Source of the DNA: Parasponia andersonii
Lineage: Eukaryota; Streptophyta; Magnoliopsida; Rosales; Cannabaceae
Assembly: GCA_002914805.1 (NCBI GenBank)
Contig: JXTB01000018.1
Coordinates: 79,236-143,235 of the forward strand
Length of the DNA stretch: 64,000 nucleotides
Reading direction: 5' to 3'
Shown piece by piece: positions 47,758 to 60,700 of the stretch. The translations under genes were made by a program, and so were the position numbers. The notes beneath the pieces are model-generated. The model was not told the DNA's origin. It saw only the letters and a list, made by a program, of their open reading frames with translations, and did not search any database. How positions within the stretch are numbered: position 1 is the first letter of the stretch; each line of letters opens with the position of its first letter.

Positions 47758-49602
47758 AGCCTTCTTATTTGACCTTTAATCTAGTGTTTGAGCCAAAGAT
47801 ATGGAGAAGGGGTGAACTGGGTTATAACTATGTTTTGAGAAAGATATATGGCGGAAGAGAAAATATGGACTGTCTGAGAGTGAACTTGTTTAATAATTAA
47901 GTTTGTATGTAGCTTAGGTTTTAATAAGAGAAGGAAATGGAAATAATGGATGGTGATTTCTTGGCTGTACACGTGTGTAAGTATCTATGTGTGAAGCTGG
48001 AAAGATTTGGTCAATTCTCCATACGGCCATAATAGAGTACAAGGAGAAAAGTGATAAGACTTTTAGCTTCGTGGGGGTGTTTGAATTCCACATTTTCCAT
48101 TCATTAATGAAACCCTATTTTCTGTTTTCTGTCTTCTTTCTTGTTATACAAATAAATAAATAAATTAAAAGCGTGGCTAGCAATAATACTTTGATACAAT
48201 GAAACTTATTACATTGACTTGTACTTGACTATTTATTAACCATGATTATAGGACTAATTAAACGAGGGCATTTAGGGATTTTTAGACTGAGCACATGGAT
48301 GACGAGATGTGCCAAAGTCATCCATATGATATACCAACCAGTCGTCTCAGACATGTACAAATTGACAATATTAAAAACAATTGCAACTGTGGTTTATTGT
48401 CTTCCAAAGGGACCTCAAATTCAGGATCTTAGCTTTGACTTCCTTTGGGTTTCAAGTTCTTATATCTCTTTTCAAATATCCAAAATGCAAATTTCCACGT
48501 TTGATGCACTTTTCTAGGGCCTAGTAGAGTATGGTACTGAATTTCTATTTCTTAATTTAATTTTCTTGATAAATTATTTGTTAATTTGTTTAACATGTAT
48601 TGTGTTTCACAAACTAAGGGGTTTGCCGTTCGAAGTAGCAACACAAATCAATTTTTGTTTTTTTTTTTAAAAAAGGGTGGGTATCTTTAGTACTTGTTTT
48701 GTTGGGTTTAGGTTTTGAGTTGTATATTTTACTATGATTTTGTTTCTTCTGTTGGACTTCATCATGTCAGCTCTTGTATTATAATTTTTTTCCCTTTTCT
48801 TTCATCTTAACGTACGTTGATAGTTGCACTGTCTTGTTCCTAATATTGTATTAATGTCTCTCTAGATATCTTATGTGACTAAATTAGCTTCAAATGAATT
48901 AAAATGTTAGTAGAAGGTTTAGGGAGCAGTTCTTGATCTGCATTTTAGTAACAACATCCAATAATAAAGTTGTGAATACAACATCAAAATTGAATATCAT
49001 CACTTTTAAAGTTTGGGTTTTATTTATGTGTGCTCCACAAGTGTGACATGCACTTTTACTAGTGTTTGCACTTATTATTAGTGCTCAAAATAGACATGTG
49101 ACACAAATTTGAAGGATGCATGGATTTTCGTGAGAATTTCAGCCTAAAATGGGAATAATTAAACAAAAATATATTATTTATCAGTACCGCCTGCCACCAA
49201 TAGTTTATGATAAGGGACAAGTTGAAACCAATGAAACACGAAGTCTTTAGGGCATTGTCTCAACTCATGATTATGATAATTAATTTTGATTTATAGGATG
49301 GATTATATTATTGGACAGTTCTATTATATGTGTCATATTTGCGTGTATATAGAGCTTGTCTCAGTCCTAGCCATGGAGTAAAAGAAACAAAACGATAGTA
49401 TTTTGATAGATACACTTAACCTTACCTTTCTTTTACCTTTCACTCCAATGTTACTGTTTTGAATCTGTCTTTTATATGCATTATATTTATTTATCCTCTT
49501 ATTTCTTCTCTTAACCACAGTTTCTCACATTAGGAAAATATGGTACGTCGGTGATGGTATGTTTGGTATGTTTATGGGGTCCTCACATTAATTCATATGG
49601 AC
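47758..49602. other. Spacer between the CLE gene and the Tat retrotransposon
   Basis: It contains the CLE promoter on the left; otherwise AT-rich sequence with no supportable gene. A 91-codon frame at 48242-48517 has no recognisable domain. Confidence 0.45.
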
Positions 49603-49607
49603 CATAT

Positions 49608-50410
49608 TATGGAGCCCGTTCCTAAATCATATACCACGTGGACGGTTAAGTGGCAGAACATGTGGTAGAGGGTATACCGTCTGACATATGTTCAGAAGGA
49701 TTACTTAAAAGTTACATGAATCGCACGTGATATCGTATGGGCCCGTGGGTTATCGGAGGCCAGGACTGAATCCATTCCAGACTCTGGACGAGTTCGGCCC
49801 AGTCTAATTCTTACCTAAACAGCTGAGGGTCAGGAGCCTCGAAAGTCTTCCGCCAGAAGATCATTGGAGGCAGCGCGCTGCTCCAGATCCAGACAGGGCA
49901 TTTAATACAATCCTGGGTAGGTGTGCGCATTGGGTAGACCGTCCTGACAGGACGGTAGTTTGTCAAAGTCTCGCCCCCACTAGGCTCGAGTCATAGGGGA
50001 CGGCAAAAAGCAGGTCACTACGATACAAGAGAAATTACAGTAACCACGGCCCGTGATTTCTGGAGTAAGTCATGATGAGAAAATGTACTCGATCCTGAGA
50101 TTGAGAGCCAGAAGATTCTCAGTTCCAGGACTATATATATATGAGCTATGCGTCCCCCTGAAGGGATATAGAGATATAGAGAGATATATATAAATTTATA
50201 AGCAAGAGAAAAACTTAATCTTTACTACTCAATCTCAGGAGTAAATATCTGATTTAAGCATCGGAGAGTCTTTGCAGGTGGCCACCCCCGCCTTTCCGAT
50301 CCGACTTGAAGTCAAAAATACTCTGGGATAGCGAGGATACGTGGACAGTTGGTAAGTACAGCATCAGTAGTTTGGAGATACGTGGACAGCTGGTAAGAAC
50401 TGTACCAACA
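49608..50410 (+). repeat. 5' LTR of the Tat element
   Basis: 803 bp, aligned to the 3' LTR from TATGGAGCCCGTTCC (3' copy TGTAGGGCACATTCC) to the end ACCAACA. The canonical TG start is mutated to TA here. It contains CTATATATATATGAG (about 50132), a likely core promoter TATA box, followed by an AGAGATATAGAGATATA repeat. Near its end a 41-bp unit is duplicated (GATACGTGGACAGTTGGTAAG at 50336, and with C for T at 50377), which makes it longer than the 3' LTR. Confidence 0.85.
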
Positions 50411-50503
50411 GTTAAACTCTGTCTGTAGGAAGTTAGGGTGCGAGAGAAAGAGCAAGAGTCTCGCGACAACGCTATCCCTGAACAAGAAGCCATATGACAT
50501 CGG

Positions 50504-52215
50504 ATGACACCCTCAAGAATGACGACAAGAAGCACACGTCCTGACGCCAAAGGAAGCTCCCAGAAAGCGCAACCCAGTCTAGAACAAAAGCTAGACCAAA
50601 TGCTTGCCGCCTTGACAGAAGTAAATAGGAAGGTGGAGATGGCCCATGCGGTCATCCTGGGTTTAAAAAACGAAGTCACAGAAGTTCGTAGAGATAATGC
50701 CCGCTTTGAAGGGCTGTTGGCAAGCGAGGCCAGGAGCGGGCGAAGGGAGGACTTCGACGAGGAGGTCCAGCAAGAGTCTAGGGGTCAGCAACCATCAAGG
50801 GAAGTCCTCGCCCCGTCCAGATCGCGGATCCAAGGGGAACGACAAAGTTAGACAAGGCCTTTCCAGGTGGGAACGGAAGTAGATAGACGGCACCAGAAGA
50901 GACCGGAAGGTGCGCTCCTTGACTAGAAATAGGAGATGATGGCGGAGCTGAGTAAGAGGCTCGTGGCCCATCACAACCAGACCTCCGATGATTTGGCAGA
51001 ATAGACCATGCGTGGGATCAATCAAACGGCTTTCTTCGATTGGATCCAGCTGGAGCCCAAGCCGAAGGACTTCACAACCCTGACTTTCAGACCGTTCGAG
51101 GGAAAGACTGACCCTCTCGACCATATATACCATTTCCAGCAAAAGATGGCCCTGGAAACCAAGGATGAAGCCGTGACCTGCAAAGTCTTCTCCACTACCC
51201 TGGCGGGGCTAGCCCTGTTATAGTTCATGCAACTCTTGGAGAAGTTTATAAACGGATTTGAAGATTTTTGCAAACTTTTCTTAAAACAATACGCGAGCAT
51301 CCGGAGGCAACAGAAATCATGCGAGACCTAGACCGGTTGGAGCAATCCGAGAACAAGTCTCCAAAGGAATATTTGTCGTATTTCCTGGAGGTGATGTCCT
51401 TAGTACACAATGTTGACTCGGCCCAACCCACGAGCTCGTTCGTCAGGGGCTTACCATATGACATGACCGATATCCTGACAAAATTGAAAGGGGTATTTAG
51501 GGTGCTAGAGAGCTACCAGAAAGTGCCCAAAGCCTCTGCCGTGATAAAATAACGCCGGCACAAATCCCGGCCACACAAGGAGTAAAAAGGCCTGCGCCGG
51601 CCTAGGAGCCAACTTCGAAGCAAGGAGCCCCAACCCAAGCCGGTTAAGAAAGCAACAAGAGGAGGAAAACGTTTAAGGACCCTTTGCCGAAGTTCGAGCT
51701 CAACACGCCGATCAATGTGATCTACCTCCAGAATAGAGACATGGGCATTTTCAAAGATCCCCCAAGTCTGGTGTCCCTGACCACATGAAGAATAGGAGCA
51801 GGTACTACCAATTCCACAAGGATCACGAGCATGACATCATCCACTGCCGTAGCCTTTACGCGCAGGTTATGATGATGATCCAAGTCGGCAAGTTGAAGCA
51901 GTATATGAAGGTGGGCGGAAGCCAGTCTAAGGGGAATGCCGCCAGGCTAGAAAAAGGAAATCAGACCCAAGCCTCCGGGTTAGGGGAGCAGGCTCTGAGG
52001 ATAGTGCCAACGATTATAGACAGACTAGAGCTGACCCAGGGTCAAGAAGAGAAGGAAAAACACCATAAAAGAACCGAAGAGAGGGTGAAGCGCTTGAGGG
52101 GCCTAGGGCATTTCGTGAATCACCTGACGACGAGAGAGAGCTACGTCTTAGCCGTCCCCATCGCCTTCACCCAGCAGGATTTGGCCACGGTGAGCCTACT
52201 CATGATGACCCCCTA
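50504..52215 (+). pseudogene. gag of the Tat element, interrupted
   Basis: The first segment (50504-50851) begins MTPSRMTTRSTRPD and includes a coiled-coil-like stretch (EQKLDQMLAALTEVNRKVEM). The capsid-like part follows in the same frame (TLTFRPFEGKTDPLDHIYHF, about 51080), after several in-frame TAG codons. Near 51290 the frame shifts to the segment MRDLDRLEQSENKSPKEYL and SSFVRGLPYDM. A degenerate zinc-knuckle-like FHKDHEHDIIHC lies near 51815. Most interruptions are TAG. It packages the element's RNA in functional relatives; this copy is non-functional. Confidence 0.75.
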
Positions 52216-55200
52216 GTGATCAAGCTGTAGATCGACTCCGCGATAGTGGGAAGGGTCCTAGTCGACGGCAGGAGTAGTGTCGACGTCCTTTTCCTCAGCA
52301 CTTTCGAGAACATGGGCCTAAATCGGAGCGCGCTCAGGCTGATTTATCAGCAGCTGTTTGCCTTCAACAGCAGTAAGGTCAGCCCCTTGGGTGTCGTGAC
52401 TCTGAAAGTCTGTGCCGTGGAGAGGTGCCTGGACATAGATTTCATCGTCATCGATTGCCAGTCTTCATTCAACGTCATCATGGGGAGAGGGTGGATCCAC
52501 GCCATGCATGTGGTTGCCTCCACCCTCCACCAAGTCCTAAGATGTCAATCGAAGGATGGTACTTACACAATAGACATTAAAGGAGACCAGGCCTCCACGA
52601 GGAAATATTTTTCGACCGCCTTGAGGGGAACCGACATGAGCGCAAACGTCTCGACAAGGGACAAATAGCAATCAAAGGACCGCCTGCCAGTATACATGAA
52701 GTAGATTGAAGAGGAGTCTGATAGGCCAGAAACCACGATTGAGGAACTAGTAGCGGTCCCTTTGAAAGAAGTAGAATCGGAGAAAGTAATCTTGATCAGG
52801 ACCCTGCTGCCCGAAGAGGAAAAGAGCGAGCTGTTGGAATTCCTTAGGCGGAACAAAGACGTCTTCGCGTGGTCCCACGGTGACATGCTCGGAATAGACC
52901 CCGCGCACGCCTGCCACCGACTGAATGTAGATCCCAACTTTCCTCCAGTCAGACAGAAGCCTTGAAGGTTCGTGCCGGAGAAAAACAGGAGGATCAACAA
53001 GGAGGTCGAGATACTACTAGAAAACGGCCGAATCATGAAGTGCGTATACCTATGCTGGGTCTCCAACCCGGCGGTGGTAAAGAAAAAAAATGGCTATGAC
53101 CAGACCTGCATAGATTTCACCAATTTAAATAAGGCCTGCCTAAAAGACAGTTTTCCCCTACCGAAGATCGATCAAATGGTCGATGCGACGGCGAGATTTG
53201 ACAGGATGAGCTTCCTAGATGCCTACTCTAGATACAACCAGATCCCTCTATATGAGGAAGACCAGATCCACACGGCATTCATTACGAAGCGAGGATTGTA
53301 CTGTTACAAATGCAGGCCTTTTGGCTTGAAGAACCCGGGGGTGACCTACCAGAAGCTTATGAACAAAATATTCACCGATCTGCTGAGGAAGACGATGGAG
53401 GTTCACATCGACGACATGATCATAAAGAGCAAAGAAGCTTCAAACAATCTGGGGCATCTGGACGAGTGTTTCCAGATTCTGAGGCACTACCAAATGCGTC
53501 TGAACCCCAAGAAATGCACGTTTGGGGTGTCCTCCGGTCAATTCCAAGGGCACATCATGAACAGAAGGGGCATTGAGGCCAACCCGACCCAGTTATCCTC
53601 AATCGCAGGTGTATAAAGACCCTTAACCATTAGGGAGGTCCAGCGTCTAACTGGGAAGATAGCCGCACTCAGCCGGTTTGTCTCCAAAATGTCTGACCGA
53701 TATAAGCCTTTCTTCCAATGCATAAAGAAGAGCTCCACAGTCGTCTGGGGGGAGGAGCAGGACAAGGCACTGACAGAGCTTAAATTGTATTTAAGTCACT
53801 CACCTATCCTGGCTTCCCCAGCAGAGGAGCAGCACCTATATGCTTATTTGGCAGTGTCCAAAGTAGCGATCAACGTCGTACTGTTCGTCGAGGAGGACAG
53901 CAAGCAGAAGTCGGTGTTCTACGCAAGCCGCATACTCCTGTATGCTGAGACGCGATACAGTATAGCAGAGAAACTAGTTCTCGCTCTGGTCAATGCTAAA
54001 AAGAGACTAAGGAAGTACTTCGAGGCACACTCGATTACAGTGTATACGGACTTTCCCATCCGTCAAATCTTGGCCAAACTGGACCTATCAGGACGACTGA
54101 CCAAATGGGTCATCGATCTAGGGATATACAACATCGAGTATCGGCCTCGAGTGGCGAAGAAAGGGTAAGTCATGGCAGACTTCCTATTATAAATCTAGTC
54201 CTTCAGCGAGCCACGTGACCATCCATAGACACCTCTGACTCACATCCTTTTAACCTGGACCCTCTACACCGACAGATCCACGAACACCTCGAGGTCAGGT
54301 ATTAGAATAGTCCTGCAGACCCCAGCAAGACTCAGGGTAGAGAAATCCTTGAGACTTGGTTTCCAGGCAACGAACAATGAGGCAGAGTACGAGGTGCTAC
54401 TGCAAGGCCTTGAGCTGGCTCTACACTTCGGAGTAGAGAATATCGCAGTAAAGACTGACTCACAACTAATCATTGGTCAGATCAGGAGAGACTTCGAAGT
54501 AAAAATGCCAAGATTACACAGGTATTTCTCCAGGGTAATGGGGGCGAAAGCCCACTTTAGCAACTTCGATATCGAACAGATACCCAAGGAGATGAACCAA
54601 AAGGCCGACAAGCTGGCTAAAAGCACGTCGTTCGGGGGGACGACCAAACGCACGGAGATTCTTCTAGAAGGAAAATACACGAGAGACCCTTTGGAGACCC
54701 CTACACACCACGTTTTCGCGACCGACTCTGAAGATGAAAGCTGGATGAGACCTATCACCCAATACCTGGCGTCGGAAAACCTGCCTGTAGACCCACAAAA
54801 AGCAAGGTCGATCAGACTGAAGGCTCCCCAATACTCGATGATGGGGGGACGACTGTACAGAAGATCAACGATGGGACCGATGTTGAGGTGCGTAGGCGCT
54901 ATAGAGGCGCAAAAATTGATGGAGGAAATCCACGAGGGAGTGAGTGGCAACCACTCTGGTGGGCGTAGCCTCCCCCACAAGGCCTTAACGGCTGGATATT
55001 TCTGGTCCTACATGATGACCGAGGTGGCCCAGTTTGTCAAGAAATGTGATAAGTGCCAGAGGTTCACCCCCTGAAATGCCAACGCGCGGAAGAGCTCCAT
55101 TCACACATAACTTCTTGGCCCTTCACTAAGTGGGGTCTGGACATCGTCGGAGAGCTCCCCAGAAGCCCCAGGGGAAAAAGATATGTCTTATTGGCCACTG

Positions 55201-55967
55201 ACTATTTCACCAAATGGGTAGAAGCTGAAGCCTACACAACCATCAATAAGGCAGACACAATTAACTTCATTTGGAAAAACATAATCTGCGGATATGGAAT
55301 CTCGAAAGAGATACATACCGACCATGGCACGCAGTTCCAAAACGCTAAGCTTAAGGAGCTGTGTGATTTGTATGATATAAAGCTCAGCTTCTCATCTGTA
55401 AACTACCCTCAGGGGAACGGCCAAGCAGAGGCAACAAATAAGGCTATATTCAGCAATATTAAAAAGAACTTGCAAGAGGCTAAAGGAAGGTGGTTAGAAG
55501 AGCTACCAGCCATCGTGTGGGCCCATCGAACCAGAAGCAGAGATCAACAGGAAGAACACCGTTCGCCATGGTCTATGGGTCAGAGGCTATGATCCCGACC
55601 GAAATTGGCCTCCCGACCCCTTCTCTCCGAAGTGGTAAGAGACGCCTCATTGAATGAGCAGCAGCTAAGCCACAACACAGACCTCCTTGAAGAAACAAGA
55701 GACATGGCTCTGATCCATTTGGCCTTATACCACCAGCAAGCTAGGTCTTATTGCGCAAAGAAAGTCAACGCTTGTCAGTTTAACACTGGAGAATGGGTCT
55801 TGAAGGTCAGAACAGGAAATTCCTCAAAGCTAGACTCTAACTGGGTCGGACCCTACGAGGTGATCAAAGCGCTTGACAATGGAGTGTACGTCCTAAAAGA
55901 ACTCAAGACCAGGAAGAGCCTACCTAACACGTGGAATGCCCAGCATTTGAAGAAATACCACATGTGA
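52216..55967 (+). pseudogene. pol of the Tat element: protease, RT, RNase H, second RNase H, integrase
   Basis: One frame can be followed from 52246 to about 55070, broken only by stop codons. Protease: VDGRSSVDVLFLS (D-S/G-type active site, altered). RT: FAWSHGDMLGIDP, IDFTNLNKACLKDSFPLPKI, FLDAYSRYNQI and the catalytic box HIDDMIIKS, with His where Tyr is usual. RNase H: VFYASRILLYAETRYS. A second RNase H: NNEAEYEVLLQGLELAL and VKTDSQLI. Integrase: H-H then CDKCQRF zinc site, WGLDIVGELP, HTDHGTQF and NGQAEATNK for the DDE residues. A frameshift near 55055-55075 separates the zinc site from the catalytic core. Two more near 55540 and 55640 bracket TPFAMVYGSEAMIP. The C-terminus ends NTWNAQHLKKYHM. 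Confidence 0.85.
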
Positions 55968-56103
55968 GATACATGTAAATGCTTGTATTATTAAATAGCC
56001 TGATTCCGAAACAAATGAAGATGTCTGCTACATAGACTTATCCAGTAGTTTGCTATGTAAAAAGGTTTGCCCTTGGTGCCAGACCCCTTGAACTATTCGC
56101 GCA

Positions 56104-56880
56104 AATAAAGATTGTATTATGGGAATCACATCGTGCAATAAAATGCTTGCCGATGGTCCGAGAAAACGTACAAGGAGGAATGAGCTGTGCAATAAAATGC
56201 TTGCCAGCAGACCTTAATAAAGATCGCACTATGGGAATCACATCACTCAATAAAATGCTTGCCGATGGCCCGAGAAAACGTACGAAGAGGAATGAGTTAT
56301 GCAATAAAATGCTTGCCAACAGACCTCAATAAAGATCGTACTATGGAATCACATCGCGCAATAAAATGATTGCTGATGGCCCGAGAAAACGTACGAAGAG
56401 GAATGAGCTGCGCAATAAAATGCTTGTCAGCAGATCTCAATAAAGATCGTACTATGGGAATCACATCGCGCAATAAAATGCTTGCCGATGGCCCGAGAAA
56501 ATGTACGAGGAGGAACGAGCTGTGCAATAAAATGCTTGCCAGCAGACCTCAATAAAGATCGTACTATGGGAATCACATCACGCAATAAAATGCTTATCGA
56601 TAGCTCGAGAAAACGTACGAGGAGGAATGAGCTATGCAATAAAATACTTGCCAACAGACCTCAATAAAGATCGTACTATAAGAATCACATCGCGCAATAA
56701 ATGTTTGCCGATGGCCCAAGAAAACGTACGAGGAGGAATGAGCTGCATAATAAAATGTCTGCCAGCAGACCTTATTAAAGATCATACTACGGGAATACGT
56801 CGCGTAATAAATGCTCGCCGACGACCCGAGAGAACGTACGAAGGGTAACAGGCCACGCAACAAAAACTTACCGCCGACCC
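56104..56880 (+). repeat. 112-bp tandem array with internal dimer structure
   Basis: Seven units start with AATAAAGAT or a variant at 56104, 56216, 56328, 56439, 56551, 56663 and 56774, so the period is 111-112 bp. Each unit contains the block GCAATAAAATGCTTGCC twice, about half a period apart, once followed by GATGGCCCGAG and once by AGCAGACCT. The array therefore grew from an older dimer of about 56 bp. It lies between integrase and the antisense region, where Tat elements commonly carry tandem repeats. Confidence 0.92.
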
Positions 56881-56930
56881 TCAAGAAACACCTGCACGAT
56901 GGGGAAGAATTGAGCGATAAGACCCTCCTC

Positions 56931-57078
56931 AGAGAGCACCTTAGCTATGTGTAGGCTAAAGGTAAACGGGGTCAGGGTCTACCCGTTGGAAGTAGACCCT
57001 CCCTAGAGAGCACCTTAGCTATGCATGGACTGAAAGTAAACGGGGCTAGGGTCCATCCATTGGAAGTAGGCCCAGATA
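56931..57078 (+). repeat. 74-bp direct tandem repeat (two units)
   Basis: Two adjacent units start AGAGAGCACCTTAGCTATG at 56931 and 57005 and share GTAAACGGGG and TTGGAAGTAG. They are diverged by several substitutions and lie just after the 112-bp array inside the Tat element. Confidence 0.85.
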
Positions 57079-57723
57079 AGACCAAACACGAAGATAGAAA
57101 TTAAAACCAAATTCTATTTATTATTACTTAAATTACAGAGTGCGTGGTCGACAGGGACACAGACCCAGCATCTCTATCTGTCAGGAGCAGGTCTTAGATG
57201 GACTCGCAAGGACACGTAGGAGTGATAACGCCATGTTTGCTCCCGGTGAGAGCCGAGCCCAGGCCTTTTCTTCTGCAGCGATGGGTCTAAGCAAGAGTCA
57301 ACCAATCCCTGGAGCTAGTTCCTAGTGCATTCCCATTTAGGGTCAAATAAGTCTAACTATACGTGTGGATCAAATTTTGCTAAGACAAGTCATAACAGTA
57401 ATTATACATCCTCAAAGCCGGACGAGCCGGAACTCACATCCTGATCTCCAGAGCTAATCTTATTAGTCATAGCACGGGGGGAATTCACTAATAACTCCAA
57501 ATCATATACGATTGGCCCAAACTGGAGGTTGGCCGAACTGCCAACAAGGGAATGATATCGTATATGATATCCGACCCTGACCACGAAGGAGGGCAACAAA
57601 AAAGAAAACAAAGTAAACGTGAGAAAGTACACCATTTTTATTATTTAAACATATGCTTGCAACAAGGGTCAGTTTTACACTGCACAGTCAGTATCTTACA
57701 AGTACACAAAAGAGCGAAGGTCC

Positions 57724-60700
57724 CTAATTTCCTCCAACGGGGGGAGGGACACCAGCTTCGACACTTGGCCCAGCCTCGGTAGAGAACGACACGTCAGGTT
57801 CAGAGTCGTCACTAGACAAGACGACCGCACTTGACCCTCTGCCAGTTGAAGCGTCAGGACCAGGCTGACCCTCAGGAACCTCCATGGCTTGTTCTGGCAG
57901 ATCAGAAGCAAGCACTATCTCTTTGGCAGCTGAGGTAGACGTGGAGGGCCCGTCATTATCTTCGTCAAGCATTTTCAGTACATCAGCAGGGTACACAATA
58001 TTAATCTCGTCCCCTAGCTGCTGCATGTAGTACCTGACGGAGTAATAGTCCCTCTCGACACCCTTCTGCTCATCGAACTAGTCTGGCGTCACCATCTCCG
58101 TGTGGCCATCAAATTCCCCGTTCTCCTAACCAGACCTATAGCTCTCCACAGAAAGGATGTCCACCTGCCTCTGGTACCTTATCTTCAGCTTTTCTGCGTC
58201 TACCAGCCTATCTCTTAGCGCCGCTAGCCTCAGTTCCGCTTGCTGTTGCGACAAGTCGATCAAAAGAGTGTTAATATCGATGAGATCCTCGTCGTGCTTG
58301 CGAGACAGCTCCACATGAGCTTCCACCAGTTTACTGTGATCCAAATAGAGATGTCGTATTACCTCGTTGGACCGATCGAGTCTGCGCTACAGGGAATGAG
58401 CCTCTAACTTGGCTTTTCTCACCTCCTTAGCCTAGTCGATGGCTCTGTCACGAGCAATGAAAGCCAGCCCCATCTCAGCCCCTGCGCTCTGCAACTCCTG
58501 TTCTTTGACATTGAGCTCGGCTTGGGCTAACCTGGTAGCCTCGGCCTCCGAGCGTAGACATGGGACCTTAGTTTCGAGAGACTGGACCTTCCCCTCTACT
58601 TCGGCCAACTTGGCGACCAGCTCTTCACGTCTGGCCCTTTCGACAGTCAAAGTGTGTGGACCACGCTGTTGACCCTAGACTCTTCAAGGCTCAGATATAG
58701 GTTGAAGTTCGCCCTCAATGCGGCAAGGGAGACCTTGCTCCGCTCGGCCGCCACATGACGGGCGTTCAGCTGCTCGGTCAGCTCACTGACACAAGAGAAA
58801 TAGAAAGACTGGATGGCGGCTTGCTGCAGAATATAAAAAAAAGGGAGTTAGTGTTCAGTAAAGATGCCGAAAACATGGAGATAACGGCCAGACGAGCCAA
58901 ACCTATGCAATGCTGCGACCAGCAACGAGCCCTACATTCTCCAGGGAGAGCGCCTCTAGCTCGAATTTCGCGGCATCACCCTCTCCCTTGGCGTCATCCG
59001 TGTCCGAGGAGCGTGACTCCACCCCACCGATCGTGAGGATGCCTTCTCCCCTCACCGAACGCACCCTAGTAGCTTGTTTCGACGCTCCCGAAGTGGCGGA
59101 GGTGGGGGCAGTAGAAAGCAGGGCGTCCCTAAGCACACCTTCAGCGACAGCTGGAGGTGGTGCACCCTTAGCAGAAGGAACCCCCACGACTGCTGCCACT
59201 TCAACGGCCTCAGCTACCACCTCCCTTGGAGATCCGCCTGGCTATAATTTTTTGGTCTTGTCTTGATCAACATGCTCGGACGGGCTGCCGTGTGTAGACC
59301 TTCTCCTCCTCGTGATGGTCAGGGTAGCCCCGTCATGGTCACTGTCAGAAGAGGGGGCAGTTCTGCCTCTCTTCCCCGCCGGGCTTTCCTCCCCCTCGGA
59401 CGGGCCGACTTCGCAACCCCGCTTCATGGGGACCAGGGGAGGGGAAGACAGTCGAGACTTCAATCGCAGAGCCCTTCCGCTGAGCTCGCCAATCTCCCTA
59501 CGGGAGCGAGCAGCATCGAACTCCGACCCCGCGCCCGCCTTCGAGCCAGAGCTGGGGGCAGAAGGAGCTGGTCCAGCGAGCTCCCCTGGTAGGCTCAAAG
59601 GCGCTCTTTTACCATACACAATCTTTATGGCCGGTGTCTCCTGAGTCGCGAGCTTGCATGCCTCGAGAGAAGGCACCACAGGCGCTTCACCCCTGGACAC
59701 AAACAAACCCTCTAGCTCGTCATCCGAGCCCAATCTTGGGGCGACAACTCCCTGCCCCCCGGCCTCGTCCTCAGAAGACACCACCAGACACCGACCAGCA
59801 GGGACCTTGGATCGGGCTCTGTGAACGACAGTACTCCTCTTGGCAGAGGAGAGATCTGCTGGAGGGCCAGTGTCCGAACCTGCAAGGGTGAACGATCTTA
59901 TTAGAATGCAGCCATGACCTAATCGACGAAGCCTTAAGGAATGGAATAAACTCACCCCTAACTCTCTTGGGCGCATCAGCCTCCTTGTTTCGGAACTTGA
60001 CGTACTCCTCAGTCATGAGCTTCATCACCTCTTCAAGCTCATGGCTAGTCAGTGCCACCAGGTTGTCGGGGCCTGCCAGCTGGCTCGAGGCCGTGATCTA
60101 ACGACCCACCATGGCGATGCGGCTCTGCTCATCCCGGCGGAACCGGTTCAGAGCCGAAGCATCAAGCTGGCTCCGGAGGTACTTGGAGATGACCTATGTG
60201 TCCAGTGAGAAGGGGAGATGAGAGACCATCCTCGGCATCATGTTCATCACCTGGGGATTCAGAACGACCTGAATATGTCGAAAATCCCCAGAGGATCCGA
60301 AGACGACGACCCCCCCCCCCCAGCTCCTTGAGCTGCTTCGCCGACGGCCGTGGCTCGAACCTGTTTTCCTCCACAGAGGCTGCGCAAGGCCAGATATCAT
60401 GAGTAAAAATGGGCAAAGCTCACTCAGACCCAAAAATCAAAGCATAACTCAGTACTTACTTTGCAGAAAAAATGGGGGGGATTTGGAAATGCTCCCCATT
60501 CACCCAAGGAGAGCACCAAGCCCCTTTGACAGCGTATAGCCTGGAGTGAGAATTCCACTGCTTGTCTGACCTCGACAGACCCCAGAAAACGTGGTGCCCT
60601 GGAAGCGGTTGGAGGTAGAAAGTAGAGTAAGAGCTCCTTTTGGGATGAGGGTGAGCTTGTAGGCATAGAAGACCACCTCTAGGTCGATATGCACTTCGAG

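Noticed and set aside
48242..48517. 91-codon plus-strand frame after the CLE gene
   Set aside because: AT-rich chance frame without domain, signal peptide or splice context.
50411..50440. Primer-binding site of the Tat element
   Set aside because: The sequence after the 5' LTR (GTTAAACTCTGTCTG) shows no TGG-starting complement of a tRNA 3' end that I can recognise, so no site is called.
56053..56884. Several 60-96-codon frames in both strands of the tandem array
   Set aside because: The 112-bp period is not a multiple of three and the frames merely echo the repeat; not a repeat protein.
59263..59644. Plus-strand 109-110-codon frames in the Tat element
   Set aside because: They are shadows of the antisense coding region in GC-rich sequence.
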